This document shows positions 23,045 through 34,374 of a DNA stretch of 64,000 bases, piece after piece. How positions within the stretch are numbered: position 1 is the first letter of the stretch; each line of letters starts with the position of its first letter. Source of the DNA: Cricetomys ansorgei (taxonomy: Eukaryota; Chordata; Mammalia; Rodentia; Nesomyidae); contig JAMJFZ010002307.1 in the NCBI GenBank assembly GCA_026225945.1, positions 7,820,001 to 7,884,000 of the forward strand. The letters run 5' to 3'. The translations under genes and the position numbers were made by a program. The notes under the pieces were generated by a model. The model was not told the origin of the DNA. It searched no databases and saw only the letters and a list, made by a program, of their open reading frames with translations.

Positions 23045-23428
23045 CTCTTGTGTGCTGCATCTGAAATGTTTCCTAACACCCATGTGTTAAAGACTTGTTG
23101 GTTTGGAGCTGTGGGAGGTTGTTAAAACATTAAGTGCACCTGTTAAGAGGTGGGGCTCAGTGGGAGGTAGTTAGTACATTGGGAGCATGACATTGGCAGG
23201 GTTGTTGTGAGCCCCGATACTTCCACTCTGACTTTACGTTCCAACCACCACGGGTGGGCAGCTTTCTCTGTCACACAATCACGCCATGCTGTTCTGTCTC
23301 ATTACATGTCCAAAGTCATTGAGCCAACTGTCTTGAATTGAAACCACGAGATAAAAATAAACCCTTCTTCCCTTAAGTGGATTTATCTCAGGCATTTGTT
23401 ACAGTGACAGATAGTTGATGAATGTAGG
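23045..23428 (+). mobile_element. MaLR-type solo LTR
   Basis: The MaLR LTR layout is visible. An opening block 'atctgaaatgtttcctaaca' is followed by 'cccatgtgttaaagacttgt', 'gaggtggggctcagtgggag' and a CT-rich region with 'gccatgctgttctgtctcat'. It closes with 'agataaaaataaacccttct', holding the AATAAA-type signal, and 'ggcatttgttacagtgacag'. No internal retroviral sequence adjoins it, so it is a solo LTR. Subfamily (MT or ORR1 branch) is not assigned. Confidence 0.8.
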
Positions 23429-23563
23429 TGCCAGAAGAGAGCATCCTATCCTGAGGAACTGGAAGAACAGATGTTTGTGAGCTGCCATGTGGGTACTGAG
23501 GAAGGAATATGAGTCCTCTGAAAGAACAGCCGGCGCTTTTAATCACTGAGCCATCCAAAGAGT
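23429..23563 (-). mobile_element. B3 SINE, minus strand, 3'-truncated
   Basis: 'ggtgccagaagagagcatcc' and 'gtgagctgccatgtgggtac' are the reversed B3 body, and 'cttttaatcactgagccatc' is the reversed tRNA-like head. It sits at the 3' border of the preceding LTR. Confidence 0.85.
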
Positions 23564-23564
23564 T

Positions 23565-24732
23565 GTATTTTCATGATAAATTATATAAAGCTACTAGCAT
23601 TACTTCTATCACTGTATTGGAAACATTTAAAAAATGTATCATGGTGAAAACAATAAAAATTTAAAAGTTACATTATACGTTGATGGTTTGATAGTTTATA
23701 GGGACAAGTCAAAGGATTTTCCAAGCAAAAATATTAGAGCATTTATGATTATACAATAAATTTTAAAAGTAACAGTGTGCAGGCATTTGTAATTAATAAC
23801 TTAAAAGTAACTATAACTATAGGCAAATCACATTACCTACTTCTTATAAAGGAACAGTAGCAATTATATGTGCACATATGCATGTATGATTGCTTGCATG
23901 TGCATAGGAAGTATTGGTCCAACTAATCAGGGGTGAAAAATGACTCTCTCCATTCAATCATACACAACTGTCTATATGTTCATGAATGGATGAATTCTTA
24001 TTGCTTCTTTGTGTCCTATAGGATGAATTAATGCAGCAATATTCTTTGAGATTTCTAGACTCTTTCTCAGGAAAATGCCCTAGGAAATTATTATAGAGAA
24101 TACATTATAAACACAAAGTTTAAAAAATGTATTTTCACTATGCTAGCAAGCACACCATGAGCAATAAAAACTACTATGAAGAAAATTTCAACTCAGAAAT
24201 ACAAATGATTAAGAGGATTACCAGAATATATGAACAAGAAACAGAAGAGAATTCTGACAGTTTTACATCATAATGGTGTTTGCCTGAATTTATAATCAAG
24301 CCACACTATCAAAATGGCATGCTATGCCACAGTAGTAAGACTGGCATCTGCCTAAAACCCTTAGGAGCATCCTTGATCTGTGTTTATAAGTGGACACTCT
24401 TCCCCTGGTGGGAGAGTAAACTCACAGTGTTGTAACAGACTTGATTTCTGTGAGCAGTTGCTAATTGCTCAAAGATGGAACAATGCTGACTCTAGATATG
24501 TGCCTCAACAACTTTTTCAAAGATGCTTGAATAGACATATCGAGGAATCAATGACAATCACATTGATAAGTTATGTATTATTTGATAATACTATGCAATA
24601 ATTGCTAATTACAAACAACATCTAGGTAAGTATTGGCTAAAATATGTAGTTTATTAGGAAGATGTGCACTGGACATCTGTTACAGATATAGGGACTAGAT
24701 TTTTACCCATTACTTATTGATTTATCTATTTG
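23565..24732. other. Unique AT-rich sequence, no feature seen
   Basis: No exon or mobile element was recognised. A donor-like 'ctaggtaagtatt' near 24622 stands without any open upstream exon. Confidence 0.45.
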
Positions 24733-25090
24733 TTTTGTGTGTGCATGTGTTTGTGTGTGTATGTGCACACACAGGCATGCATCTCTGTCTACGTGTGATT
24801 GTCTCTATGCCTGTGTGGAGGCCAGAGGTGAACTTTATGAATCTTTCTCAACCTATCTCTGCTGCTTTTTATTGAGACAATGTCTCTTCACTGAATCAGA
24901 GGCAAGCTGAGTGTCTAGGCTGGTTGGCCATCAGCCCTTGGATCTGTCTCTGCAGATCTCCCATTGCTGGGGCTAAAGGCAAATGCCACCATGTGCAACT
25001 TTACATGGGTGTTAGAGCTCTGAACTATGATTCTGAGGCACATACAGCAATCACTTTACATACTGAACAACCTCCCTATCCTGCAGCTAG
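24733..25090 (-). mobile_element. B4-family composite SINE, minus strand, long
   Basis: It begins with a TG-rich tail in reverse. The reversed B4 landmarks follow: 'tgtggaggccagaggtgaac', 'ttattgagacaatgtctctt', 'aggctggttggccatcagcc', 'cattgctggggctaaaggca' and 'catgggtgttagagctctga'. The last part matches the reversed tRNA-like head. It is one of the longest SINE copies here. Confidence 0.85.
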
Positions 25091-25094
25091 AAGT

Positions 25095-25420
25095 TTATTT
25101 ATCAAAATCAATAGTGAAGAAATATAACCAGTAGTGAGGAAAGCATAAAATATTTCTGTCATAAAAGTGTGTAAGTTTCCATGATTTGATATAGTTATTT
25201 ATTAAATTTTTTGAATTGTAGATATACAACAGTTATTCATAGACAGATATAGGCACATAGGAGTGGAATCAATTCACTTTTTCTCTTTATAGGATAAAAT
25301 ATACAACCAAAGGAATTTAAGGCAGTTTTAGGGCTTATTTGGACTCCCAACGTGAGGTTATAGTCCACGACTGTGGACTCAGGTGGTGAAGAAGAAACAT
25401 TGTCACTTTTCTTACTGCTG
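25095..25420. other. Unique AT-rich sequence, no feature seen
   Basis: No gene or repeat signature was recognised before the L1 fragment. Confidence 0.4.
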
Positions 25421-26480
25421 CTGTTTTTTTAAATTGTTATTTTTCCCCTCTCTCTCTTATAACAATCGACTCCCCCATCCCTCTGCTCCTTCCTACTCCA
25501 CCATCTCCCCTCTCCCCCAGATCTATCCCCTGGCCTCTCCCCAAATAAGAGCAAGCTTCCCAGGGTTACCATTCAAAAAGGGCATAATAAAATGGATCAG
25601 GGCCAGGAACTAATCCCTGCACCAAGGGTGGGCTAGGAAACTTAGCAGGCAGAAGAGGGTCTCAAGGATGGGCAACAGGGTCAGAGATTCCCCCACTCAG
25701 TCTGTAGGAGCTCGGCTAGAATACAAAGCCTGACAACCACAAGACATATCTAGGGGGACACTGAAGATTCCAAGTCTTCCACCTGAGGCACCCAAGTGTG
25801 CTGGTCAGTTGACTATGAGGCCTGTTCTCCTGGTGTCCTCCACCCCTCTGGTACCTGCAACCTATCTTTTCCCTCTTCCTCTGGGTTCCCTGAGCTTTGC
25901 ACGATGTTTTGGTCTGGCGCTCTGCATCTGCTGTCATCAGCTCTCAGATAAAGGGTCTCTGATGAAAAATGGGCTAGGCACCAATCTATGAGTAGAGCAG
26001 GATGTCATTAGAAATCATCTCCTGGCTATCCAGTCTCAGGTTCCTGCTCTGCCCTGTAATAGCAAGCATGGGTTACGGTTCTGCACCCCTTCCCCCAGTG
26101 TCCCAATGGCTCCTGTTCCCAGGATAGGTTATAGCTCAGAGATTGTTTTGGTTGGGATAGTGTCCTAGTCTCACCACTGGGAAGCCTTGTCTTGCTACAG
26201 GAGATGATATGTTCAGGGTCCCCACTCTCCATTGCTAGAAGCTCTCACCAAGGTCTTAGATTCCAGTGAGTTCCCACTGTTCAAGGTCTCCGGATTCCCC
26301 TAAATGTCCTCCAATTCCGGTTCTCTCTCCATATATTCTTTCCCTCCATCCCCATCCCCCAACTGGTCCCTTTTCTTAGCATTCCTATCCTCCCCTAGCC
26401 CACCTGCACCTTCTGATCTATTGTCCCTTTACTGGGAAGATGCCTGGTACCCACTGGTGCCCTCCTTGTTGCGCAGTCTC
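25421..26480 (-). mobile_element. L1 3' UTR (rodent Lx-like), minus strand, 5'-truncated
   Basis: The left end has poly-T (reversed A-tail) followed by a CT-rich tract, the reversed polypurine tract of rodent L1 3' UTRs. Diagnostic blocks follow: 'cactcagtctgtaggagctc', 'catctgctgtcatcagctct', 'gggctaggcaccaatctatg' and 'gctacaggagatgatatgtt'. These match recalled rodent L1 3' UTR sequence in reverse order. About 1 kb is present and ORF2 was not seen, so insertion was 5'-truncated. The plus-strand open frames near 26304-26811 fall in or beside this element and are not genes. Confidence 0.8.
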
Positions 26481-26484
26481 TCTG

Positions 26485-28525
26485 AGTCTGTGTACTTCAG
26501 CCCTTTTAGTGAAACAGGCATTGCATCAGTCTCAGATTGCTGTTGTTTTAAAGATTATTGTTTTGAGGAGTGCCATCATCCCTTCACCAAACAGCTTGGT
26601 ATTGTGTTTCAATTTTACAACTGCTTATTGTAACTATCATTTGTATATCATTGAAAGAAAATTATTGTCTTTTAATTTAATGTCCTTTTTAAGAGGTCAA
26701 ATACAGAAGATCACTGTGGTATGTGATGCAGGAACCATCAGCTCATTGGACATGACTGGGTCTTCCTTCTTATTTGATTCACAATGTCAAGCAAAAGTCA
26801 CTTTACAATGAAAACAAATTATTCTGTGAAGTAATTACCATGCATACTCTGGAATTAAGAAAGTTTCAGTGATAAAACAGCATTATATTTTCCCTGTATC
26901 TTTGTCTATATTAACCTGTCCATGTTTTATGATGATAATTTTGGCTTGTTATTGATAATCATGGCTTTCATTCCCCTTTCAATTTCCTTTCAATAATTCA
27001 TGAGGACAGCTATGTTGACTTCAGGACTGACTGCTAATATTTATTTATATGTATTTCTGGCAATGATTCCAGAAAGCAGAAGAAAAGAAACAACACAATC
27101 ATGACTTTGGATTTTATAATCACAATCTTTTATTCTTTCCTTGAACATTTATTTGCCAGCACAGTATAATAAAATATAGACATTTTTACAATATCTGCAC
27201 CAAATTTTAAGTAAGAGATAATGTTAGGTTAAAACCATTAACTTATCTCTGAAACCTGTATTTCTATTCCTAACTGTCACAGCTTTATTTTTCCCTGATC
27301 CAATTTAGTCTTTCAAATTACCGCAAAATTCCTCTGGAGGGCACCATTACCATAAGCAATGCAATTAGCTTCGGAAGACCATGGCTGTGAAAGGCACAGA
27401 TCTTTCAAGAAGTACTCATCCTAAAGTCAAATCTTGAAATCCTGGTGTTCATCTGGAATTCAACTTTTCCTTCTTCTTAAGGGAAAAACAGAATAAAACG
27501 AAATGAAACGCCCCTTTGAGGGTACAAGAAGTAACTCTAAGTTTGTACACCTTGCGTGATACTCAGCTCCTTAAGTGATTTATGTGATCTTGTTGGGAAT
27601 TCTAATGAAAAGAGAATCAATTGAAATAATTACACAAATAAATAACACCAGGTCACCGATTTGTTTGTAGAAGTGCAGTCTCAGGGCTTTTAATAAGTTT
27701 CTTAGTAGTGGTCAGAAATCAAATGCTATCTGTGATATATTATTCCAGGTGTACCAACATTTATTTCAATTATAACTGACATATAAAATGCAGAAAGTTT
27801 AATTTCTCATATTTACATGCCATCTGAGGAGGGGGAGAAAAGAAAGGAATATTCAAAGAAAACAACATTAGCCATAAACAGTAGATATCGTAAAAGCACA
27901 TTTTCTCCCAGCCCTATCACCTGTGCACAGTTCTCAGCTATGAGCAGATATGATCGTGATTATTTTATCACTAACTCATCTACCTGAAGCAAATTATGGC
28001 TCATTGATGACGTTTATAGGAAGTGGATTATTCCTTTCAGAAAGAACCTTTTCTGCTTTCCCAGCACTCCTGTACTTCACACAGCTGTGTTAATGGATAC
28101 CTTACTGTGGGCATTGGCAGTGCCCGAGGTGGTCATAGGGAAGGGGCTCAGGTGGTTGTGCTTTACTTATTACAGACTGAGCTGGGAGAACCTTACAGCA
28201 CGGTGACCTCAGGCTGGGAGTTGTCTCCAAACCCTCTACTGTCTTAGAGTTTTTAGAGTTGTCATTTAGCATTTAACTAAACAAAACTCCATGCTTACTT
28301 TGAAAGAAAGAAAGTATCCAAAATACTGCAACATGTTTATCACTGCTTTTTCACACCAAAAGTCGTGGAAGAGATGGGAGTGAAGGGGGCTGTCATTCAT
28401 GATTAAATATTGGACGTTCTCCAGGTCTGCGTCACCTCCTCTAAAATTCAGCAAACATTGCAGTGAACTTGTGAAATTAGTGTTTAGCCAACTTAAAAAA
28501 CAATGTATTTTATGATTTATGTCTT
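26485..28525. other. Unique AT-rich sequence
   Basis: No exon or mobile element was recognised. A segment around 27290-27420 has homeodomain-type words ('gcaatgcaattagcttcgga') and fewer low-complexity runs than its surroundings, but nothing decisive. Confidence 0.4.
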
Positions 28526-28529
28526 AAAT

Positions 28530-28800
28530 GCTCCCACATCCTTGTGTTATGGATTTGTTTACCACCTGGGGGCATTGTTGGGAAGTTGTGGAATCTTTAG
28601 GAGGCAGAGCCTCACGGAAGGAAGTGTGGTCCACCTGGGCATGCCTGTGAAGACATTGCATGGATGTCTGCCACCTTCATCTTTCCTCCAGGGACTGAAT
28701 GGCTTTGCAATGGCAAGCACTTCCCTCTGTGATATTCTATGACCTATATTCCCAAAGCTCCACACCAAGAACAAGTAACTAAAACCTACAAATCTGTGGT
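28530..28800 (+). mobile_element. MaLR-type LTR fragment
   Basis: 'attgttgggaagttgtggaa' followed by 'tctttaggaggcagagcctc' and 'acggaaggaagtgtggtcca' is the characteristic 5' half of rodent MaLR LTRs. The 3' half is poorly preserved, ending near 'gaacaagtaactaaaacc' (about 28784). Confidence 0.7.
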
Positions 28801-29039
28801 TTAAACTAAATGTTCACTTCTTTATAATTTTATTTTCTCAAGTAGTTTCCTTCAGCTGGATAGCCTAATGGAGTACTGAAACCCTTCCCCACACATACTC
28901 AAACTGATGAGTCTGAAACTTCCAGTCAAGTGAGAAATTAACTGCAGTTTTATTTTTCATAAGACAAAAAATTGAGGGTTTAATGCTTTCTCTACCAGAC
29001 TATACACTTCACAGAAATGACAAAAAATTTACTCAAATT
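28801..29039. other. Short unique spacer
   Basis: No feature was recognised between the LTR and the L1 fragment. Confidence 0.35.
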
Positions 29040-29630
29040 TTTCTATGAAACTATAAAACAACTCTGAGTAGCCGAAGTGATCTTGAGCCCAAAGAATAAA
29101 GAATATATTTCATGCTTAGTTTTGAAATATGCTACAATGCTATAGTAATCCTAATGACATGGTTCTGGCATGGACACACATGCAGACCAATGGCACAGGG
29201 TAGAGAGTTCCGAAGCAAATCAACACGTCTACATTCAACTTATCTTTTACTGAAGTGCCAAGATAATCTTTTCAGTTGGTGGTAATAGGGAAAGGGATAT
29301 CTATCTGTAGACAGAAACTAAAACCAACTCTCACAGGTTAAAAGTCAAATGGATAAAAGAACTAAATGTACAATTTGAAGAAAAGAGGCTACTTAAAGAA
29401 AAGAAAGAAATGTTCCTGACATTGTTACTGGCAAGAAAAATTTAGGCTAGACCCCTCTCAAGTACAGAAAGCAAAAGCAAACATACTCATTATTACTAAA
29501 CAAATCCAACTAAAGCCTTTCTCTACAGCAAAGAAAACGATCATCAGAATACAAAGATAAACCACAAAGCAGGAGGAAATATTTGCAAATGATATGTATG
29601 ACAGCGTTTAACTTTAGAGCACTATGAAAA
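29040..29630 (+). mobile_element. Old L1 ORF2 fragment, part 1
   Basis: The sequence matches the 3' third of L1 ORF2 in order: 'gaagtgatcttgagcccaaa', 'gctatagtaatcctaatgac' with 'ggttctggcatggacacaca', 'agtcaaatggataaaagaac', and 'gaggaaatatttgcaaatga'. Frameshifts and stops show it is dead. It is interrupted at 29630 by a B4 SINE and resumes after it. Confidence 0.85.
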
Positions 29631-29984
29631 GGGCTGGGAAGATGGCCCAGAGAGTAAAGTGCTTGCTTACAAATAAGAGGACCTGAGTTCAGATCCCCAG
29701 AAGCCAGTTAAAGCTGGAGACTATCCAGCCTTTGTTTTTGTAATATCAAAGCACCTATAGTGAGATAGGAGAATCCTTGGAAATTTTCAGGCAAGCTAGC
29801 ATGGAGTATTCAGGGAAGAATAAACAAGGCACTATGTCAAGAACATGATGAAAGGTGTGAACTGACTGACACCTAATATTCTCTGATCTCCATTCACATG
29901 TTATGACATATGTGAACCTATATCACATATATGACCATGAGCCCACACACACGTGATATACACATGTACAAACACACATGAATC
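29631..29984 (+). mobile_element. B4-family SINE inserted within an L1
   Basis: The head 'gggctgggaagatggcccag' with 'agtgcttgcttacaaataag' and 'aggacctgagttcagatccc' is followed by the B1-like middle, 'atgatgaaaggtgtgaactg', and a tail rich in 'cacacac'. Short 'atgaaa' matches at both ends may be a worn target-site duplication. The L1 reads continuously if this block is removed. Confidence 0.85.
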
Positions 29985-30600
29985 ATGAAAGAAATAGAAA
30001 AAGTAAACAAAAATGACAATTTAAAGTCATGGTACTTGCAAACTGGAAACCTTCAAAAGAGGCATGTGACCAATGGGCGTATGAGATCATACCCCTCATC
30101 CCTTCTGGTCAGAGAGTTACAGATAAACCCCAATGAGGTATCAGTCCTACTTCTCAGAGTGGCTATTACCAAGGACTGAGGATAAAGATACAGGCGGAGG
30201 ATGTGGAGAAAGGAAACTCTTACACTGTTAGTGAGAAGTCCATGCAGCTCTGCCGTTACAGACAACAGGGTGGAACATCATCAAACAATGAAAAAATAGA
30301 ATCACCACATCCTTTATAACTCACTGCTCATTTATCTTCAAAGGGAAGGAAATGAGGACACAGTAAACTCCTATGTTTTTACACCCCTAACCAGAACACT
30401 CAATAGTGTCCATCAAATGACTCATGGATGAAGAAAACATGATGTGTGCACAGTGGAAAACCATTTCATCACACATATTAAAATCCTGTCCTGTCCTTTG
30501 CCACCGTCTCAATGGAACTGGAGATCACTATCTGCAAGGATAGTGCCAAGGCAAAGAGGGCACTCCTTCCTCTTACTATCTGTAAAATCTAAATGGTGTT
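29985..30600 (+). mobile_element. Old L1 ORF2 end and 3' UTR, part 2
   Basis: L1 resumes with 'gaccaatgggcgtatgagat', then 'ccccaatgaggtatcagtcc', 'gagtggctattaccaaggac', 'ggaggatgtggagaaaggaa' and 'actcaatagtgtccatcaaa'. These are consecutive ORF2 C-terminal and 3' UTR blocks. The copy is very diverged and contains small deletions. It looks like an ancient mammalian L1 rather than a recent rodent one. Confidence 0.85.
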
Positions 30601-30744
30601 CTCATAGAAGTGAGAGTAGCTAGCCAGTGTCTGCAGAGGCTGGGAGAAGAGGAACAGGGAAGAGATATGGAGGAAGAAGTTGTAGGAGGCCTTTCTCATC
30701 GGAGTGACTGGAGATGGCCACTAGGAACCATATACTTCATAAGA

Positions 30745-30771
30745 ATTATTATTATTATTATTATTTTTTTT
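30745..30771. repeat. (ATT)n microsatellite with T-run
   Basis: About seven 'att' units run into a short T tract, next to the following minus-strand LTR. Confidence 0.85.
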
Positions 30772-30779
30772 GCTATAAA

Positions 30780-31146
30780 GAAGTATATTTGTTATTTTTC
30801 TTGGGTTTCTTGGGACTAAATATTTGATAAGAAGTAACCCAAAAAAAGGAGTAACTAATTTGTTTGGACACTGTAGGAGGGGCTATAGTCAGCCATGGTG
30901 GAAAGTCATGGCAGCAGGATATGAGATGGCTGGTCATGTTGCATCTGTAGTCAGGGAGCAAGAGATTGAGCAGGAAGTAAGTTCTGATCATACACTTCAA
31001 GGACTGCTCCTAGTAGCCCATCTTCCCCAGGAGGCTCTGCCTCCTAAGAGTTCCATAGCCTCCCATAACAGTACCACCAGCTGGAGACCAAGCAGTCAAA
31101 CACATGATTTTGTGGAGGGCATTTCACTGTCAAATCACAGTAGAAA
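30780..31146 (-). mobile_element. MaLR-type solo LTR, minus strand
   Basis: Read on the minus strand it has the MaLR order: 'gaaatgccctccacaaaatc', 'actgcttggtctccagctgg', 'ttaggaggcagagcctcctg' and 'aacttacttcctgctcaatc'. It ends near 'ccaaacaaattagttactcc'. The plus-strand open frame of 108 codons inside it (30824-31150) is therefore not a gene. Confidence 0.85.
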
Positions 31147-31149
31147 TTG

Positions 31150-33004
31150 ATAAATGTTTGAGAAACCAACTACCCTTATTAGGTTACACGATGTTTAAAT
31201 GCAATAAAAGAAAATATCCCGTCCTATAAATTGCATTATTTTCATTGTTACATATCAATTTAAAATATAGTTAATTTCAATGAAGTTTAACATTCAACTT
31301 GCTTCATTCTTGCTTCATTTTATATCTATACCAGGTAGCTGATTATGCACCATTTTTTTTCCTCTTTTATTTAATTGTGAAAGAAAAATGTTTTGATGAT
31401 TAAAAGAATTCCTAATTGTTTACCTCTCTGGAAGATAAGCAACTTAATAGAGCTTTCTCCTTTTCCTTAGATAAGATAACATCTTGTTTCTGGTTAAAAT
31501 TTTGTGACACAATGAAACGTAAAGGTACTGTGTTAAGAGATACAGTAAGTGTAGTCTTTGTATCTGAATTATTTTCTCTAAATAACCAGTCTTCTTAGAT
31601 AAAATATTTTTCTTTCACCTTCTCTTTTGGTAGCTTTATTCCTTTGGAATCTTTCATCATTTTATTGCACTTGAAGTTCTTTTCTTTTGGGGGGGAAAAA
31701 GAGAACTCTTTGAACTTTACAAACAGATATAAATAGAAAATGAAAGAAGGAAGGTCAACTCTTGGGCTGCTCACCTTTGTGGTGTCCTTTGAAAAGGGTC
31801 TCCAGGTAGCCTTAACTTCTGCCAGCTCGTGTGAGCCTGGGTTGCTCCTGGGCTTAGCCTCCTTGGCAGAATGACAGAGGTCAGATTTTCACACAAATGA
31901 ACAATTTCCCTGATAACGTGAAGCTGGTGCTTAAGTACAAGCTCTAATGAGCACCCTCCTCTCTTTAACCCCCATTCTGAGGCATCCCCAAGGTTTTCTG
32001 TACAATTTCATGTGACCTTTAGCTGAGGCCATATTTTACCAGATCACCAGTTTCTCATCTCCTTAGAGTGCTTGCTGGTATCAGCACTTAAAAGAGACCC
32101 AGAGTGCACACCGCAGGTGTTCATTATCTGTCATAAACAACTATCTTCCCCTCTCCCAGTCCACTCCTTCCCCTGGTAGCCCCCCCAATCCCATCTCTGA
32201 TGAAATAATGGAAAATTTGAGGATATTCAGAGCCTCCAAAGAATTTGCTTCAGACTCATGAAGTTTCTTCCAAGTGCAAATATTGTGTTCTGTCTTTTCA
32301 TTGTTCTTTCGTTAATTAAAAGATGTTACTGTAAATTTAAAGTCATAGTAAACAGAGTATTTATTTTCTAGGGACTTAAAAATCAGCTATGCACCATTTC
32401 TCTTGTTCTATTTTATTTTACAAGTAGGATTGTATAGCAAATAATGTAAGATACTTAACACATTGATGCTACGTTTGGTTAATAACTGCCTTTAATCACA
32501 CAATATTGATACTGCTAAGACAAAACCTAACACATGTTTTGAATCAAAACATGTGCAAGTGATATGACACAGATACATATATAGTTTTCTTCTACTGATT
32601 ACATATGCATAAAGGCATGAGACTTCCATTCTGCTTGTATGTGAGAATGTCTTCTCAATCTTTTCTCATTGTCTCCTATAAAAAGAATTGCTGTGAGTTA
32701 TTCTAGATGCCCTGGGGTACTGAGCTGACAATGTGAGCTGCCACCCTTACCATGAAAGCCATGTTAGGATGAGCTTCAATTTCTGATGTAGCAACTGAAT
32801 TTTGAAACAAAAGATTTGAAAACATGTTGCAGTTATTCCCAGATAGGATATGCAACCATCTTCCCATTTTTAGCAATGAAATCACTAAGATACCTTTCCT
32901 TGTATCCTGTATGTTTTTCATTCAGCTGTAAATGTAGGAGATAAAGGAAAGAGTGCCATTTATTGCTGAAGACACACATCCATGCTATGATTTATTTATT
33001 TGTT
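31150..33004. other. Unique sequence, with a GC-elevated part at 31770-32190
   Basis: No repeat was recognised over 1.8 kb. The part at 31770-32190 has higher GC and few low-complexity runs, with pyrimidine-rich sequence near 32140-32190. It has no splice-bounded open frame that I can see. Confidence 0.4.
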
Positions 33005-33290
33005 TGTTTGTTTTTGTGTATGTGTGAGTACACACGTGTATGCAGGAACACATGTATGTCAGAGGTCAACATCGGATGTCATTCCTCAAGAACCATCCAC
33101 CTTGGTTTGAATCGAGATCTCTCATTAACCTCAAACTCACCAAGCAGGTGAAGTAGGCTACTAATGAGCCCTGGTGATCTGCCTTTCTGTGCCTTTTCAG
33201 TACCAGTGTGCACCACCACTGCTGGATTTTTATGGAGGTTCTATGGATCAAACCCAGGCCCATGGAGTTGTCCTCCAGCCCTAACCCACA
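33005..33290 (-). mobile_element. B4-family composite SINE, minus strand
   Basis: A 'gtgtgtatgtgtgagtacac' tail is followed by 'tatgtcagaggtcaacatcg', 'gatgtcattcctcaagaacc', 'accttggtttgaatcgagat', 'ctcattaacctcaaactcac' and 'tctatggatcaaacccaggc'. These are reversed B4 blocks. The left end is the SINE 3' end. Confidence 0.85.
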
Positions 33291-33309
33291 ACATTTGCAA
33301 GTATACCTT

Positions 33310-33665
33310 TGTGATGGTTAGGTAACTGTCAACTTGTGAGAACCTGGGATCTCCTGGGAGACCCTATGGACAAGCTTGTGGGAAATTATCTTCATTATAA
33401 TCATTTAGGTGGGAAGACTCACCCATTGTAGCTCCAGTCCTGGCATAGTCTGCTGAAAATACACAAGGAGACAGGGAGCTGAACAGCATGCACTCATAGT
33501 TCTCTTCCTGGTTGTGGACATTATGTGACCGGCTTCCTTGAACTCATATCACTGTGATTTCCTCATCCTGGCAGACTGTACCTGAAACTGTAAGCCAAAA
33601 TAAATCCTCTGTTAAATTGCTTTTGTTGGGATACTTTGTTATAGCAACATAAAAGAAACTAAAAC
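33310..33665 (+). mobile_element. Nearly complete solo LTR (MaLR-like)
   Basis: It begins 'tgtgatggttaggtaactgt', has 'aatcatttaggtgggaagac' in the middle, and closes with 'gtaagccaaaataaatcctc' and 'gaaactaaaac'. The AATAAA-type signal lies near 33599. The 5-bp flanks 'acctt' at 33305-33309 and 33666-33670 match and could be the target-site duplication. It is a solo element with both ends preserved. Confidence 0.75.
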
Positions 33666-33669
33666 ACCT

Positions 33670-34190
33670 TTGAAATTAAAAAGGGATCTAAATAATCCCA
33701 GTGACCACCTTTATTTTATCCACTCTAATGGATAAAATTTGAAATATCTAACTTATTTTGAATAGACTGATTTCAGAAACAAAATGAGAGTTGTTTGGCT
33801 GCCTTGAGGAATGTTTAACGCCAGTGTTTTTAGAATTCACTATCTCTAATCTCTAATTCTATTAAATGAAATTGGAAACAACCACAGAATATAATTTCAA
33901 TTTGATACTTTTTTAGATCTAGCAATAAATATGTAACTTTCAAATGCTATGTACATTCATGACTACAATATACATTTTGTAACCTTGCTGGTATGCATAT
34001 ATACTTGTCAATTTCTCTCCCTACATTACTTATATGATTTCTGGAACTAGGAAAATCAAATTAAGTGGTAATTGGATTTATTACCAGAACTTTTCAACAG
34101 TATGGTTTATGATATTTATTATACCAGATGCATAATTAGATGTTAATTAGTGATATTTTATCTAGTTTGCAGAAATGCATATAGGCACAT
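33670..34190. other. Unique AT-rich sequence, no feature seen
   Basis: No gene or repeat signature was recognised. Confidence 0.4.
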
Positions 34191-34191
34191 T

Positions 34192-34266
34192 GTTTTATTC
34201 ATATTTCAAAGCTGAGGAAACAGAGGTAACAGAGGTGGTAGATACATTTCCCAAGGTTACATAAGC
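34192..34266 (+). mobile_element. MIR SINE fragment
   Basis: 'tttcaaagctgaggaaacag' followed by 'aggtaacagaggtggtagat' and 'acatttcccaaggttacata' matches the MIR core ('ttacagatgaggaaactgag', 'ttgcccaaggtcacacag'). MIR predates the placental radiation, so this DNA is ancestral. Confidence 0.75.
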
Positions 34267-34370
34267 TTCTTATTCCTGTATTTGTGCCTCTCAGGATGTA
34301 GAAACAGGAGGATTGAGAGTTCGAGAACAGCCTGGTTTGTATAGCATGAGCTTGTCTCAAACGATAAGAT
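34267..34370 (+). mobile_element. B1-like SINE fragment
   Basis: 'gatgtagaaacaggaggatt' then 'gagagttcgagaacagcctg' and 'gcatgagcttgtctcaaacg' match the B1 body and tail. The B1 head is poorly preserved. It abuts the MIR fragment. Confidence 0.65.
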
Positions 34371-34374
34371 TTAG

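Noticed and set aside
24614..24630. Strong donor-like 'ctaggtaagtatt'
   Set aside because: The upstream sequence has stops in all frames nearby and no acceptor that would define an exon.
26304..26811. Two overlapping plus-strand frames of 109 and 123 codons
   Set aside because: They begin in the CT-rich L1 3' UTR (minus-strand element) and have no recognisable product.
30824..31150. Plus-strand frame of 108 codons
   Set aside because: It lies antisense within a MaLR solo LTR.
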